Positions 48,638-59,244 of a stretch of 64,000 nucleotides of DNA are shown one piece after another. The position numbers and the translations under genes were made by a program. Origin of the DNA: Thermoguttaceae bacterium. Its GTDB lineage: Bacteria; Planctomycetota; Planctomycetia; Pirellulales; Thermoguttaceae. The notes under the pieces were generated by a model that made no database searches, was not told where the DNA came from, and worked only from the letters and a program-made list of their open reading frames with translations. Each line of letters starts with the position of its first letter. The first letter of the stretch is position 1. The DNA lies in the NCBI GenBank assembly GCA_017405595.1, contig JAFRAC010000007.1, positions 248,001 to 312,000 of the forward strand, given 5' to 3'.

Positions 48638-49186
48638 TCAGAAATTGGATTCCCAGATCGGAATGTTCAGCTGCGAGTCGTAGTAGAGGTGGATAATCTG
48701 CCAGGTCTTTCCGGCGGTTTCGCTTTCCGAAGCTGTGGGCCGGTAGAAAACGAAGTACCAGACAAGCGGGTAGTTCTGGCATTTGTAGAGGTATCGCAGG
48801 ACGACCAGGTCCCGGCCGATCCGCTTAACCCCGATCTGCTCAAACGAAATGTAACTGCCGAACTGCCCGGCGATGCCGTCGATCTTTTCGGCAAGGGTTT
48901 TGATCATTTCATCTTTGGCGTTCCCCTCAAACGGGCTGTTCTTCAGAAGGTTTTCCAGTCCGCTGTACGAGCCTTCCGCCGGGTCGGCAATCTGTTCGAA
49001 GAAGTTCTGAACCGCCTCGAAGAGGGGGTCGAGTTCGGTGCCGGCCGCGGCGGCCGGAGCCGGTTTTTCCCACGTTTGGGCACGGAGCGCTTCTTGCCGG
49101 GGCACCGCCGCCAAAAGAAGAAGGGGAATCCAGAGAAAGGAAACCGCCTTGGGAAACCGACCGGGATGGAAAGCCGAGCTTGTCAT
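48638..49186 (-). CDS. Exported hypothetical protein
   Basis: 182 residues. Signal peptide-like N-terminus (hydrophobic VSFLWIPLLLLAAV at ~15-28; cleavage possibly near LRAQ, ~34-37). The mature part is a mixed alpha/beta domain with an amphipathic helix (DPLFEAVQNFFEQIADPAEG), then DLVVLRYLYKCQNYPLVWYFVFYRP. GAGG precedes the ATG. I do not recognise a family; the beta-strand part is NTF2-like in feel, but that is a guess. 138 bases separate it from folC upstream. Confidence 0.65.
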   Translation of the reverse strand: MTSSAFHPGRFPKAVSFLWIPLLLLAAVPRQEALRAQTWEKPAPAAAAGTELDPLFEAVQNFFEQIADPAEGSYSGLENLLKNSPFEGNAKDEMIKTLAEKIDGIAGQFGSYISFEQIGVKRIGRDLVVLRYLYKCQNYPLVWYFVFYRPTASESETAGKTWQIIHLYYDSQLNIPIWESNF

Positions 49187-49323
49187 AAAAACCTCGATAA
49201 TGCTTCGTTTGCCGAAGGGGGAATGTTTTTCTGTCCGGAACCCTGTTTGGGAACAGGTTCCATTTTAGTCCTTTTCGCGCCGGCTTGCAAACTCTTCCGC
49301 GCCCGCCGGGCCGGGAGGCCGCG

Positions 49324-50721
49324 CTATTCTTCTTCCCGGGAAAGAAAAGCCCCGGCGGCGGCCGCCAGATAGAACGAGCCGGTAAAACAGACCAGTTCCG
49401 AGGGTGCAAGACAGAGCATTTCGCGCAAAACGGCCTGGAGGTCGGGAGTTTTTTCAATCCCGGGCCGTGCCGCTTCCGGCAGCAGGGGGAGAATCTCCGC
49501 CGCGCGGGCGAAAAGGGTTTCCGTCCCGAGCCGGCGCGGCGAGCCGGGAATTTCGGTCAGCACGACATGGTCGAAGTGCGGCAGGAGTTCCCAGAGCATG
49601 CCGAGCACGTCTTTGCCGGCAAGGGCACTGAAAACCAGCGTCTTGCGCGAAGCGCCGAGCGGGCCGATCGCGCGGGCCAGCGCGGCGGCCGAGTCGCGGG
49701 TGTGCGCCCCGTCGAGGAGCCAGGCCGGGTTTCGGCGGACGATCTGGCCGCGGGCCGGCAGCACAGCTCCTGAAATCGCCCGGAGAGCCTCCTGCCGGTT
49801 CCCCGAAAAGAGACCGGCCCGGGCCAGTTCGGCGAGCGCGGCGAGTACAATTTGAACGTTCCGCTTTTGGGCTTCCCCGATCAGCCCCGCCGCCGCTTCC
49901 GCTGCGTCGGGCTCGACCGAATCGATTTCGATGAGCGGCGCGTCTTTTTCGGCGGCAATCTTTCGGATAACGCCGATCCCCTCGCGAAGCGCGCCGGCGG
50001 TGACGGTGCTCTCTCTCAGAAATCCGGGCAGGGCGGCCCGGTCGGTTTCGGAAGGAAGGTTTTCCAGACCCAGCCCGATCCCCGAAACAACAGGGACATG
50101 GGGTTTGATGATCCCCCCCTTTTCAGCGGCGATTTCGGCGAGGGTGGCCCCGAGCTGCGCCTGATGCTCGTAACCGAGCGAGGTCAGAATGCACAGGTCG
50201 GGCGAACAGATGTTCGTCGCGTCGATTCGCCCCCCCAGTCCCGTTTCCAAAATGATGAAATCAACGCCTTCCTTTTTGAAAAGGAGGAGCGCGGCGGCAA
50301 CCGACAGCTCGAAACTGCTGAACGGGGTTTCGCCGGGCTCTTCCTTTTCGAACTCGTTCAGGCGCTGCTCAATTTCCAGAAGCGTCCGCGCCAGGCTGCC
50401 GGGCGCGCACGGTTTTCCGCCGAGCGCGAACCGCTCTTCGTAACGGAACAGGTGGGGCGAAGTAAAAAGACCGGTCCGGTACCCCCGGCTCCGGAGACAC
50501 TTTTCGAGAAGGAGCGCCGTCGATCCTTTTCCCTTCGTTCCCGCGATATGGACGGTCGGCGCGCTGTGCGCGGCCCCCAGAAACGCCGCAAACCTTTTGA
50601 GACGGTCAAGATTCCGCCCCATCTCGCGGTAGGGGATCGAAACCATCCGTTCGTAATCGGTCCGGTCTTCCAAAAAACGGAGGGCCCGTGCGTATTCCGG
50701 TTCGTGATTCTGCTCTGTCAT
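49324..50721 (-). CDS. folC: Folylpolyglutamate / dihydrofolate synthase
   Basis: 465 residues. Mur-ligase-like ATP-binding loop GTKGKGSTALLLE (~60-72), LFTSPHL (~86-92), ETGLGGRIDATN (~157) and the C-terminal domain LLDGAHTRDSAAALA (~335). It adds glutamate to (dihydro)folates. 465 residues is slightly longer than the usual ~420-440. The ribosome-binding site is weak. Confidence 0.94.
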   Translation of the reverse strand: MTEQNHEPEYARALRFLEDRTDYERMVSIPYREMGRNLDRLKRFAAFLGAAHSAPTVHIAGTKGKGSTALLLEKCLRSRGYRTGLFTSPHLFRYEERFALGGKPCAPGSLARTLLEIEQRLNEFEKEEPGETPFSSFELSVAAALLLFKKEGVDFIILETGLGGRIDATNICSPDLCILTSLGYEHQAQLGATLAEIAAEKGGIIKPHVPVVSGIGLGLENLPSETDRAALPGFLRESTVTAGALREGIGVIRKIAAEKDAPLIEIDSVEPDAAEAAAGLIGEAQKRNVQIVLAALAELARAGLFSGNRQEALRAISGAVLPARGQIVRRNPAWLLDGAHTRDSAAALARAIGPLGASRKTLVFSALAGKDVLGMLWELLPHFDHVVLTEIPGSPRRLGTETLFARAAEILPLLPEAARPGIEKTPDLQAVLREMLCLAPSELVCFTGSFYLAAAAGAFLSREEE

Positions 50722-50812
50722 TCTTTGCCGTGCCGCCCGGTTTCCCGCTCGCGGGCATTCCGTTTTTTATAACCGAAATTCCCCTTCTTTCAACTATTTT
50801 CCCTCCCGTCCG

Positions 50813-50841
50813 TAGACAAAAAGGGTAAAATCGACCATAAT
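50813..50841 (+). promoter_or_regulatory. Promoter for the ABC-exporter operon
   Basis: -35 TAGACA (50813-50818), 17-base spacer, -10 CATAAT (50836-50841): five of six matches at each box. Leader of ~90 bases to the ATPase gene. Confidence 0.6.
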
Positions 50842-50936
50842 AAGAAGGGGGTTTTTTCCGGCGGCCGGCACCCTTTTTTCCCGGTTCGGCTCCGGACGGT
50901 TGTTTTGCGTATGCCAGCTCTAAACGGAGGTTTTCA

Positions 50937-51884
50937 ATGTCCCAGGGAACGAACATTCCCGCCGAACAGGTCGGCGGGAGCGATTCTGTTCAGGCACTGC
51001 CCGATATCGTTGTTGAAACCAAAAACCTGACCAAAATCTATCGGGATTTCTGGGGCCGCCAAAAGGTGCGCGCGCTCAAGGCGCTCGACCTGCAGATCCA
51101 TCGGGGAGAGGTTTTCGGTCTGCTCGGTCCGAACGGGTCCGGCAAGACGACCACCATGAAACTCCTCCTCGGCCTCCTCTTTCCGACCAGCGGCGAGGTC
51201 AACATTCTCGGCCGTCCCGCCGGCGACGTTGCCAAAAACGAGCGGATCGGCTACCTTCCCGAAGAGTCGTACCTCTACCGGTTCCTGAACGCCGAAGAGA
51301 CCCTCGATTTTTACGGCCGCCTTTTCAAGATGTCCGGCCCGGTCCGCCGCCAGCGAGTCTCGCAGCTCATTTCGATGGTCGGCCTCGAATCGGCCAAGAA
51401 ACGCCAGCTGCGCGAATATTCCAAGGGGATGACGCGGCGTATCGGTTTGGCGCAGGCGCTCATTAACGACCCCGACCTGGTGATCCTCGACGAGCCGACA
51501 AGCGGCCTCGACCCGATCGGCACCCGCAACATGAAAGACCTGATCCTCCGCCTGAAAGAGGAAGGGAAAACGGTCATCATGTGCAGCCATCTGCTTGCCG
51601 ACGTGCAGGATGTCTGCGACCGGATCGGAATCCTCTACCAGGGGGAACTCAAAGAGCTCGGAAGCGTCGACGATCTCCTCAAGGTGGGGGACGAAACCGA
51701 AATCCGCGCCAGCGGTCTTTCCGAGGCCGCCAAAGAAAGAATTAAAGCGGTCATTGCCGAAGAGCACGGCAACCTCCTTTTCTGCGGCAATCCGACGACT
51801 TCCCTCGAGAACCTCTTCCTCGACATCATCGAAGAGAGCGAAGCCCGTCCCGGCAAGCGGGTCCGCGGAGGAGGAAACGCGTAA
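50937..51884 (+). CDS. ABC transporter ATPase
   Basis: 315 residues. Walker [10 protein letters not shown] (~63-71), signature [13 protein letters not shown], Walker [15 protein letters not shown]-loop MCSHLL. A C-terminal extension (~250-315) is typical of export ATPases paired with ABC-2 permeases. GGAGG precedes ATG 50937. Its TAA shares a base with the permease ATG. Substrate unknown. Confidence 0.93.
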   Translation: MSQGTNIPAEQVGGSDSVQALPDIVVETKNLTKIYRDFWGRQKVRALKALDLQIHRGEVFGLLGPNGSGKTTTMKLLLGLLFPTSGEVNILGRPAGDVAKNERIGYLPEESYLYRFLNAEETLDFYGRLFKMSGPVRRQRVSQLISMVGLESAKKRQLREYSKGMTRRIGLAQALINDPDLVILDEPTSGLDPIGTRNMKDLILRLKEEGKTVIMCSHLLADVQDVCDRIGILYQGELKELGSVDDLLKVGDETEIRASGLSEAAKERIKAVIAEEHGNLLFCGNPTTSLENLFLDIIEESEARPGKRVRGGGNA

Positions 51885-53770
51885 TGGTCATTGAACATCC
51901 TGTTCCTCCCTTTTTCGACTGGATTACGATTGCCGCGGTCAAGTGGGTTTTCGCCATCGGCGTACTCGCGGTTCTCGCCGCGGCGGTCAGTATGATTCTG
52001 ATCCTGATCCGGCGCGGGCCGGGGAGTGTGTTTCCGGTCTTTTGCCGAGAGCTGCGCGGCGGCCTTTCCGACGCGGTTCACCTTTCGTGGAAACGCGTTT
52101 TCGCGATCGCCCGCCTCATGGTGCAGGAATCGATCCGCAAAAAAGTGGTTGTCGTGGCGGTCGTCTTTCTGGTGCTGCTGATGTTTGCCGGCTGGTTCAT
52201 CGACCCGACAAACAAAAATCCGGCGGCGCTCTATCTCAACTTTGTGTTAACGACGACCGATTACCTCGTCCTCCTTCTGGTCCTTTTCCTCAGCACGCTG
52301 AGCCTGCCGGCCGAGTTCAAATCGAAGACGATCTTCACGGTCGTGACGAAACCGGTCCGCCCCAGCGAAATCATCCTGGGGCGCATTTTGGGGCTCACCG
52401 CGGTCGGTTCGGCGATCCTCATTTTCATGGCGGTTCTGAGCTACTTCTTCGTTTCGATGAGCCTGAACCACACGCACAAGCTCATCGATAACGAGGATAT
52501 CACGCACGAGGCGGCCGTCGAGAACGTCTCGCCCGATACCGTGGTGGCGCACGGCAAAACCCAGGTCACCAACGGCCATTTTCACGAGGTCGAAGAATAC
52601 GCCGACGGCACGATCAGTGTCGCCGAAGAGAACAATCACACGCACACCGTTAAGAAGATCACCGAAGGGGAAAACGTCCGTTACGTGGTCGGCCCGCAGC
52701 GGGGGACGGTTCAGGCGAAAGTTCCCATCTACGGAAAGATCCGGTTCCTCGATTCCGGCGGCTACGAAAAGGACGCCGGAATCAGTGTCGGCGAAGAATG
52801 GGAGTACCGCTCGTATATCGGCGGCGCCACCTCGGAAGCCGTGATCTGGACCTTCGAGAATCTCGATCCCCGCCGGTTCCGGGACGGGCTGCCGGTCGAA
52901 ATGACGATCAGCGTCTACCGCAGCCATAAGGGGAACATCGAACGGACGATCATGGGCGCGCTTCTGGTGCGGAACCCCGCCACGGGGCTGACCGCCGAAA
53001 TCGGTTCGTTCAATTCCGAAAAGTACCGCACACTCGCGATGTTTATCCCGCGGGAAATCGACAAGAGCAAGGTCAAATCGGCGCCCTCGATTGTGAAACA
53101 CCGCCAGGAAACGCCGCAGACCGAAAAGGAGTTCAACTACGATCCCGCCAAAGAGAAATACGATCTGTTCGCCGATTTCACCGACGGCGGAAAGATGGAA
53201 ATCTGGATTCAGTGTGTGGAAGACGGCCAGTATTTCGGCGCCGCCGAACCCGATCTCTACATCCGCACGCGCGACGCCAACGTGTTCTTCAATTTCTTCA
53301 AGGGCTATTTCGGCATTTGGCAGCAGATGATCATTCTCCTGTCGTTCGGCATCCTGTTCAGCACGTTCCTCAGCGGACCGGTCGCGATGTTCTCGACGTT
53401 CGGGGTCATGATCGCGGCATTCTGCCGGGAACTGCTGATGAACATCGCCTTTATGCGCGAGCTGGGGGGCGGCCCGTTCGAGGCGTGGGAACGGCTCATC
53501 ACCCACGAAAACCTGATGAGCGATCTTTCGAACACCTTCGGAACCTACCTGATCAAGTTCTTCGACCTGCTCGCCAGCGGCCTGCTTTGCTTTATCGGGA
53601 TGGTGATTCCCTCCTTTACCGAATACGACATCTATACAAACTATGTGGCAAGCGGATTTGACATCCCCTTGAACACGCTTGCGGTGCACGGGCTGACGAC
53701 CCTCGCCTACGTTGTTCCGCTCTTTGTGGTTGCCTATCTGATTCTCCGGGGCAGGGAGGTGGCGAAATGA
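51884..53770 (+). CDS. ABC-2-type permease with large soluble insert
   Basis: 628 residues. Transmembrane helices at ~12-42, ~85-106, ~118-137 and ~160-186; then a soluble domain of ~290 residues (~190-475) rich in beta structure; then C-terminal helices (~480-520, ~560-585, ~600-622). The insert starts with a His-rich part (NHTHK, NGHFHEVEE, NNHTHTVKK), which could bind a metal. The motif TKPVRPSEIILGRILG is the usual ABC-2 cytoplasmic element. Works with the overlapping ATPase. It overlaps the next gene by 4 bases. Confidence 0.88.
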   Translation: MVIEHPVPPFFDWITIAAVKWVFAIGVLAVLAAAVSMILILIRRGPGSVFPVFCRELRGGLSDAVHLSWKRVFAIARLMVQESIRKKVVVVAVVFLVLLMFAGWFIDPTNKNPAALYLNFVLTTTDYLVLLLVLFLSTLSLPAEFKSKTIFTVVTKPVRPSEIILGRILGLTAVGSAILIFMAVLSYFFVSMSLNHTHKLIDNEDITHEAAVENVSPDTVVAHGKTQVTNGHFHEVEEYADGTISVAEENNHTHTVKKITEGENVRYVVGPQRGTVQAKVPIYGKIRFLDSGGYEKDAGISVGEEWEYRSYIGGATSEAVIWTFENLDPRRFRDGLPVEMTISVYRSHKGNIERTIMGALLVRNPATGLTAEIGSFNSEKYRTLAMFIPREIDKSKVKSAPSIVKHRQETPQTEKEFNYDPAKEKYDLFADFTDGGKMEIWIQCVEDGQYFGAAEPDLYIRTRDANVFFNFFKGYFGIWQQMIILLSFGILFSTFLSGPVAMFSTFGVMIAAFCRELLMNIAFMRELGGGPFEAWERLITHENLMSDLSNTFGTYLIKFFDLLASGLLCFIGMVIPSFTEYDIYTNYVASGFDIPLNTLAVHGLTTLAYVVPLFVVAYLILRGREVAK

Positions 53771-56193
53771 ACCAGCAGAAACGATTTTACCGCCGGATTG
53801 TCTCGATCGGCATTGTGATAGCCCTCCTTCTGGTTCTGAACTGGATGGGGCACCCGACCCGTCTCCAGGGAAAAGTCGGCAGCGCCGATACCGAAAAGAC
53901 CTACGCGCCCGGCGGCAAACTGGCGCGCCTGCGCGACGAGTACGGCCTTTCCGAAACACGGCTCGGCCAGATCGACCCGGCCGGTTCCGCCATGAAACTG
54001 GCAACCTTCGGAATGCGCGGGGTGGCGGTCGCCCTCCTGTGGAACCGTTCCCTCGAATGCGAAAAGAGATCGGACTGGGAATCGGTCCGCACCATCGGCG
54101 AGCAGATCACCTCGCTCGAACCGCACTTTATCACGATCTGGGATTTCGTCGGCTGGAAACTGGCGTATAACGCCAGCGCGCAGTACGACGATTACCGCGA
54201 ACGGTACCGCTGGGTGACGAACGGGTTTGAATTTCTGCAGAACGGCACCGTTTACAACCGCCTTTCGGCAAAGCTGCGGAAGGCCACGGGCTGGACGATC
54301 TCGCAGAAAATCGGCGTCGCCGACGAGAAAAACCAGTACCGCCGCCTGTTTCGGGAAGATCACGATTTTCATCAGAGGCAGAAAGACCTTTTCTGGGACG
54401 ATTTCTGGAGCCGCTATCAGCAGGAGTTCACCTACGACGAACGGCCCGACAACTGGCTTTTCGGCCGGGTCTTCTACCTGGAGGCCGAACGCCTCTTTGA
54501 GGATCCCGCCAACAAGGGGAGCGACCTCGGTAAAGAGACCCGTCCGGTCTTCTTCTGCCGAAGCCGTATGAACCTGCTCTACTACGCCAAGTGGATGGAG
54601 ATTGACGGCTGCGGCCTGACGAAGAACAATAAGCCGGTTTTCGACGAGCTGAACGCCGCCGGAGCCTGGCGCACGGCCGAGAAGGCGTGGAACGAGTTTT
54701 CGGAAAAGAGAATCACCTCGGTCATCGAAGACCGGAAGAAGCCCGGCTCGTACCGTGTGACCTACCTCAACGAATACAAGGACTGCCTCAAAGAGCGGGA
54801 AGAGGTCTACCGCCAGCTCGAGAGCATGCTCCCCGAAGGGGTCACGGTCGAGTCGATCGTCTGGGACCGCTTCAATAACGAGCTGGACGACGAGCTGCGC
54901 GGCGCGCTTTACGAGTCGATTCTCGATCCCCCGCAAGACGGAGATCCTTTGCGCGAAGGGGGCGCCGAACGCGCCATCCGCATTGTCCGCGATTATCTCG
55001 ACGGGAAACACGGACCGGTTCCGGAGTGGGAGAATTGGCGCGAGCGGCTTGCCGAAGCGGCGCGGAACATTTATCCCGAAGAGGACCGTCCGATTTACGA
55101 TAAGCCGGCCGTTTTGCGCACTTCCGACGAGGCGGCGGTCATGAACAAAAACGAGACGAAAATCTCGATGCTTCGTTCCCGCGCCCGCGACCTGCTGGCG
55201 ATCGACGGGAAGAAGATCGCCGAAAAGATCGAGGGGGACGGCCGCCTGAAAGCCGAAGACCTGTGCGACCGGCTCGAAGATATCCGGTATCGCGGAACTT
55301 TTTCGGGAATGTACCGCGATATGCTCGACTGCGTAAAACACGAACACGATGTGGTGGTCGAACAGCACGCCGACGCACGCAAGGCGCGCGAACTCCGGGT
55401 TCAGGCCCGCGACAAGTTCAATGCCGGCCAGCAGGAAGAGGCCAACGAGGCGTTTCTCGGATGCATGCAGCAGTGGCGCACGCTCATGGAGACCCCCGGA
55501 TACACCGATCTGCGGACCATGTCGCAGTACCGTTCCTCGTTTGTCGATGAAGTCGATAAATACACGATCATTCTCGACCAGCTCGAGCGGATCTTCCCGC
55601 GCGATTACCCGTTCGAGCCGATCGCGGCCGATGCCGAGGCCGAATTCACCGAGTCGATTCCGCAGGCGATCGAGTATACGCAGAAGCTGATCGACGAGAA
55701 GAAATGGGACGAAGCCCAAGAGAACCTGCTGCGCCTGCTCGGCTACTGGCAGTATTATTTCCCCCGAACCGAATACAACCCTCTGTTCCCGACGAACTTC
55801 GGGCGGGACGGTTTCGCGCAAACCATGCGCCTCCTGATCCGGGTCTGCACCGCAACGCCCGAACGGCTCGCTGCGGCGCGGCAAGAGGGGCTGATCGACG
55901 AGAACCGGCTGAAACCGCACCTGGATCTGCTGATCCGCAAAGGGGAACCCGCCTATGCCGAAATTCAGAAGAATGAATCGGAGCTGAACACCGGCGCCGA
56001 AAACGAAACGCAGCTCCTTCAGCGGAATCTCGCTCTTTGGAACGAGCTGTTCGAGAAATACCCCATTCTGATCTACGACCGCTCTTCCGAGTTCCGGCCG
56101 CAGATCGAGCAGTTCGCCGCCCGTTACGCCGAAGTCATGAAAGCCGAGGGGATCGACGCCGAGCCGTTCCCCCCCGAAGGATGGAGCGATTAA
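53767..56193 (+). CDS. Large planctomycetal membrane-anchored protein of unknown function
   Basis: 808 residues. One N-terminal membrane anchor (~9-28, IVSIGIVIALLLVLNW), then a long mainly helical region with TPR-like character (TFGMRGVAVALLWNRSLEC..., ITSLEPHFITIWDFVGWKLAYNASAQY). Charged coiled segments lie at ~430-560. Most of the protein would lie outside the cytoplasm. The family recurs behind ABC-2 permeases in planctomycetes, so I infer an accessory subunit of the exporter. ATGA overlap with the permease. No enzymatic motif seen. Confidence 0.78.
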   Translation: MNQQKRFYRRIVSIGIVIALLLVLNWMGHPTRLQGKVGSADTEKTYAPGGKLARLRDEYGLSETRLGQIDPAGSAMKLATFGMRGVAVALLWNRSLECEKRSDWESVRTIGEQITSLEPHFITIWDFVGWKLAYNASAQYDDYRERYRWVTNGFEFLQNGTVYNRLSAKLRKATGWTISQKIGVADEKNQYRRLFREDHDFHQRQKDLFWDDFWSRYQQEFTYDERPDNWLFGRVFYLEAERLFEDPANKGSDLGKETRPVFFCRSRMNLLYYAKWMEIDGCGLTKNNKPVFDELNAAGAWRTAEKAWNEFSEKRITSVIEDRKKPGSYRVTYLNEYKDCLKEREEVYRQLESMLPEGVTVESIVWDRFNNELDDELRGALYESILDPPQDGDPLREGGAERAIRIVRDYLDGKHGPVPEWENWRERLAEAARNIYPEEDRPIYDKPAVLRTSDEAAVMNKNETKISMLRSRARDLLAIDGKKIAEKIEGDGRLKAEDLCDRLEDIRYRGTFSGMYRDMLDCVKHEHDVVVEQHADARKARELRVQARDKFNAGQQEEANEAFLGCMQQWRTLMETPGYTDLRTMSQYRSSFVDEVDKYTIILDQLERIFPRDYPFEPIAADAEAEFTESIPQAIEYTQKLIDEKKWDEAQENLLRLLGYWQYYFPRTEYNPLFPTNFGRDGFAQTMRLLIRVCTATPERLAAARQEGLIDENRLKPHLDLLIRKGEPAYAEIQKNESELNTGAENETQLLQRNLALWNELFEKYPILIYDRSSEFRPQIEQFAARYAEVMKAEGIDAEPFPPEGWSD

Positions 56194-56196
56194 ACG

Positions 56197-56426
56197 ATGA
56201 TCCGACCGGTTCAAAAAAGACAGCTTACCCGCGAAGAGTACCGCCGCGAGCTCCTGATTCAGCGGCGGCGTGCCATGCGCACTGTCCGTAATACATTGAT
56301 CGGCATCGCCGTCGTCGCCCTTCTTTGGTTCCTCCTGCTGATGGCCAAAGACAAAACGGTTCGCGAAGAACCGGCGTTTCAGGCTCCGCCGGCTCCGGCC
56401 GCCGATCCGGCCCCGCAAGAGGGACC

Positions 56427-56430
<4 letters not shown>
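56197..56430 (+). CDS. Small single-pass membrane protein
   Basis: 77 residues. A basic N-terminus (KRQLTREEYRRELLIQRRRAMR), one membrane helix (~32-50, TLIGIAVVALLWFLLLM) and a Pro/Ala-rich outer tail. Starts 3 bases after the previous stop and overlaps hemE by 4 bases, so it is a real member of the operon. Probably an exporter accessory; function unknown. Confidence 0.75.
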
Positions 56431-57464
<1,034 letters not shown>

Positions 57465-57503
57465 CCCGCCGCGGGAGAATCGAATAAACGAAGTGATCCT
57501 CTG

Positions 57504-59171
57504 ATGAACACGAAACATCTCGGTTTGAAACTCCTGTTGATCGGCCTGGTCTGTTTCGCGGCGCTTTTCAATCTGGAGACATCGCCGTTCCGGTATCTCG
57601 TTCCGGCCGCACCCTTTACGGATTCGCCCGGCGGTCAGCTGGCGGGGGACACCTATGTCTACCTTTATACCGGCGGTTTGATTCCGAAGGGGCTGATGCC
57701 GTACCGTGATTTTTTCGATCACAAAGGGCCGCTCCTCTATCTGATCATGGCGCTGGGGATCACGATCGGACGGGAGGCGGGGGTTTGGCTCATTCAGAGC
57801 GTGTTCCTTTTTGCCGCCGCGTTTTTCGCGTATAAAACCGCGCGGCTGCTGACAGGCCGCAGAGCGGCGGCCGCGGCGGCGGCTTTGGCGGTGACCTGGT
57901 ATTCTCTCGGCGAAACGGGACCCGACACGTTTGCGGTCCCGTTCTTGCTGGCGGGTCTCTATTCGCTGGTCCGGTTCGTCTTAAGCGGCTGGACGATCCG
58001 CCGGGCGGAAGCGTTCGGAGTCGGCGTCTCTTTTGCCGCCGTCCTTCTGATGAAGATGAACCTGGTTTCCCTCTGGATTGTTTTCACCGGCACGGTAATC
58101 GTTTCGTCGGTCATCGGCCGGAGATTCCGTTTTCTTTTGGAACGGACCGCATTTTTCCTGGCGGGTGCGGCGCTTGTCATCCTGCCCGTCCTGGCGTGGC
58201 TTTGGCTGAAGGGAAGTTTTGACGACTTCGTCCGTGTCTATCTGAAATTCAACCTGACCGATTACGGCGATCCGCCTCCCTTCGGGAACAGTCTCCTCTA
58301 TTTCATTCCGATGATCTTCCGCCGCACACTGCAGGCGGCGGTCCATTGGTCGCTCTATTTCTGTTACAACCTGCCGGCGTTCCTGACCTATTTCTTTCTC
58401 TTTCTGTATGAAAAGAACAGGCCGCGAAAAATTCTCTTCGGTCTTTTGGCGGCGATGGTCCTGCTCAGCGTTCATCTGATCGGCGCGAAAGGATGGCACT
58501 TCGTCTACTACTGCTATCCGATGACCGCCGACTACCTGATCTTCTTCGCCCTTGCATTTGAGTTTATCTTCCGCATTGCCGCGCGGCGGCGTATAACGGC
58601 GGCAGTCCTTTTCCTGCTGCTGACAGCTCCGGCATTGCGCGCGCTGGCGATTCCGCCGGTCACCGACTGGGTAAAACGGCAGTGGATTCTTCATGCCGAT
58701 CCCGCCGCCGACCTTGCGGTGTACGGCCGGCCGATCCGGACCGACCGCGGCGCGCTCGATCTGGCACGCTATCTGCGCGAGAACACTCCCCCCGATGCCC
58801 GGATCAACGGCGTCGGATGTTCGGTCTACTGGTATGCCGACCGCATCTGCGCCTGCCCTTTCCTTTTCGAGCCGGAAGCGAAACTCCCGCAGCGCGGCCA
58901 GCTTCCCCTTTCACGGTTCCGCCCGTTATCGTTTCTTCCGGCCCAACGGTCGAGCCGGCTGACCTTTTATGAAGACGGGAACGGCAATCCCCCGGAATAT
59001 ATCTTTGAGCAGCGCCGCCGGAACCCCCGAATCGGAAGAATCGCGGCCGGCGGAAAGGGCAGTTCCGATGAGCTCGAAACCTCGCCTGAAATTGAGGCGC
59101 GTCTGAATTCCGGCTACGAGCTGGTCTATCAGAACGGGCAGTACGATCTCTACCGTCTGAAACCGCGCTAG
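57504..59171 (+). CDS. Membrane glycosyltransferase (GT-C, PMT/ArnT-like)
   Basis: 555 residues. About nine to eleven membrane helices occupy ~1-410 and a soluble C-terminal domain ~415-555 follows. The motif LMPYRDFFDHKGPLLYLIMALG (~68-89), with Asp near the first outer loop and 'DHKGP', is typical of the polyprenyl-phosphate-sugar-using GT-C family (GT39/83). It would transfer a sugar from a lipid carrier to an envelope acceptor. Starts 39 bases after hemE. Specificity unknown. Confidence 0.82.
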   Translation: MNTKHLGLKLLLIGLVCFAALFNLETSPFRYLVPAAPFTDSPGGQLAGDTYVYLYTGGLIPKGLMPYRDFFDHKGPLLYLIMALGITIGREAGVWLIQSVFLFAAAFFAYKTARLLTGRRAAAAAAALAVTWYSLGETGPDTFAVPFLLAGLYSLVRFVLSGWTIRRAEAFGVGVSFAAVLLMKMNLVSLWIVFTGTVIVSSVIGRRFRFLLERTAFFLAGAALVILPVLAWLWLKGSFDDFVRVYLKFNLTDYGDPPPFGNSLLYFIPMIFRRTLQAAVHWSLYFCYNLPAFLTYFFLFLYEKNRPRKILFGLLAAMVLLSVHLIGAKGWHFVYYCYPMTADYLIFFALAFEFIFRIAARRRITAAVLFLLLTAPALRALAIPPVTDWVKRQWILHADPAADLAVYGRPIRTDRGALDLARYLRENTPPDARINGVGCSVYWYADRICACPFLFEPEAKLPQRGQLPLSRFRPLSFLPAQRSSRLTFYEDGNGNPPEYIFEQRRRNPRIGRIAAGGKGSSDELETSPEIEARLNSGYELVYQNGQYDLYRLKPR

Positions 59172-59176
59172 AAGAA

Positions 59177-59207
59177 AAAGAAAGCCCCCTGCCGCAGGGC
59201 AGGGGGC
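59177..59207 (-). terminator. Terminator between convergent genes
   Basis: A perfect 10-bp stem (GCCCCCTGCC 59184-59193 / GGCAGGGGGC 59198-59207) with a GCAG loop. On the minus strand it is followed by TTTCTTTTTC, so it terminates the aminotransferase; it may also stop the plus-strand transcript. Confidence 0.75.
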
Positions 59208-59244
59208 GGAAATCACCTTATGAAGAAACTTCGTATCGACTGTT

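Noticed and set aside
53734-56418. 894-residue open frame antisense to the 808-residue protein
   Set aside because: It mirrors the real gene on the other strand; GC-rich third positions remove antisense stops. No ribosome-binding site and no recognisable domain.
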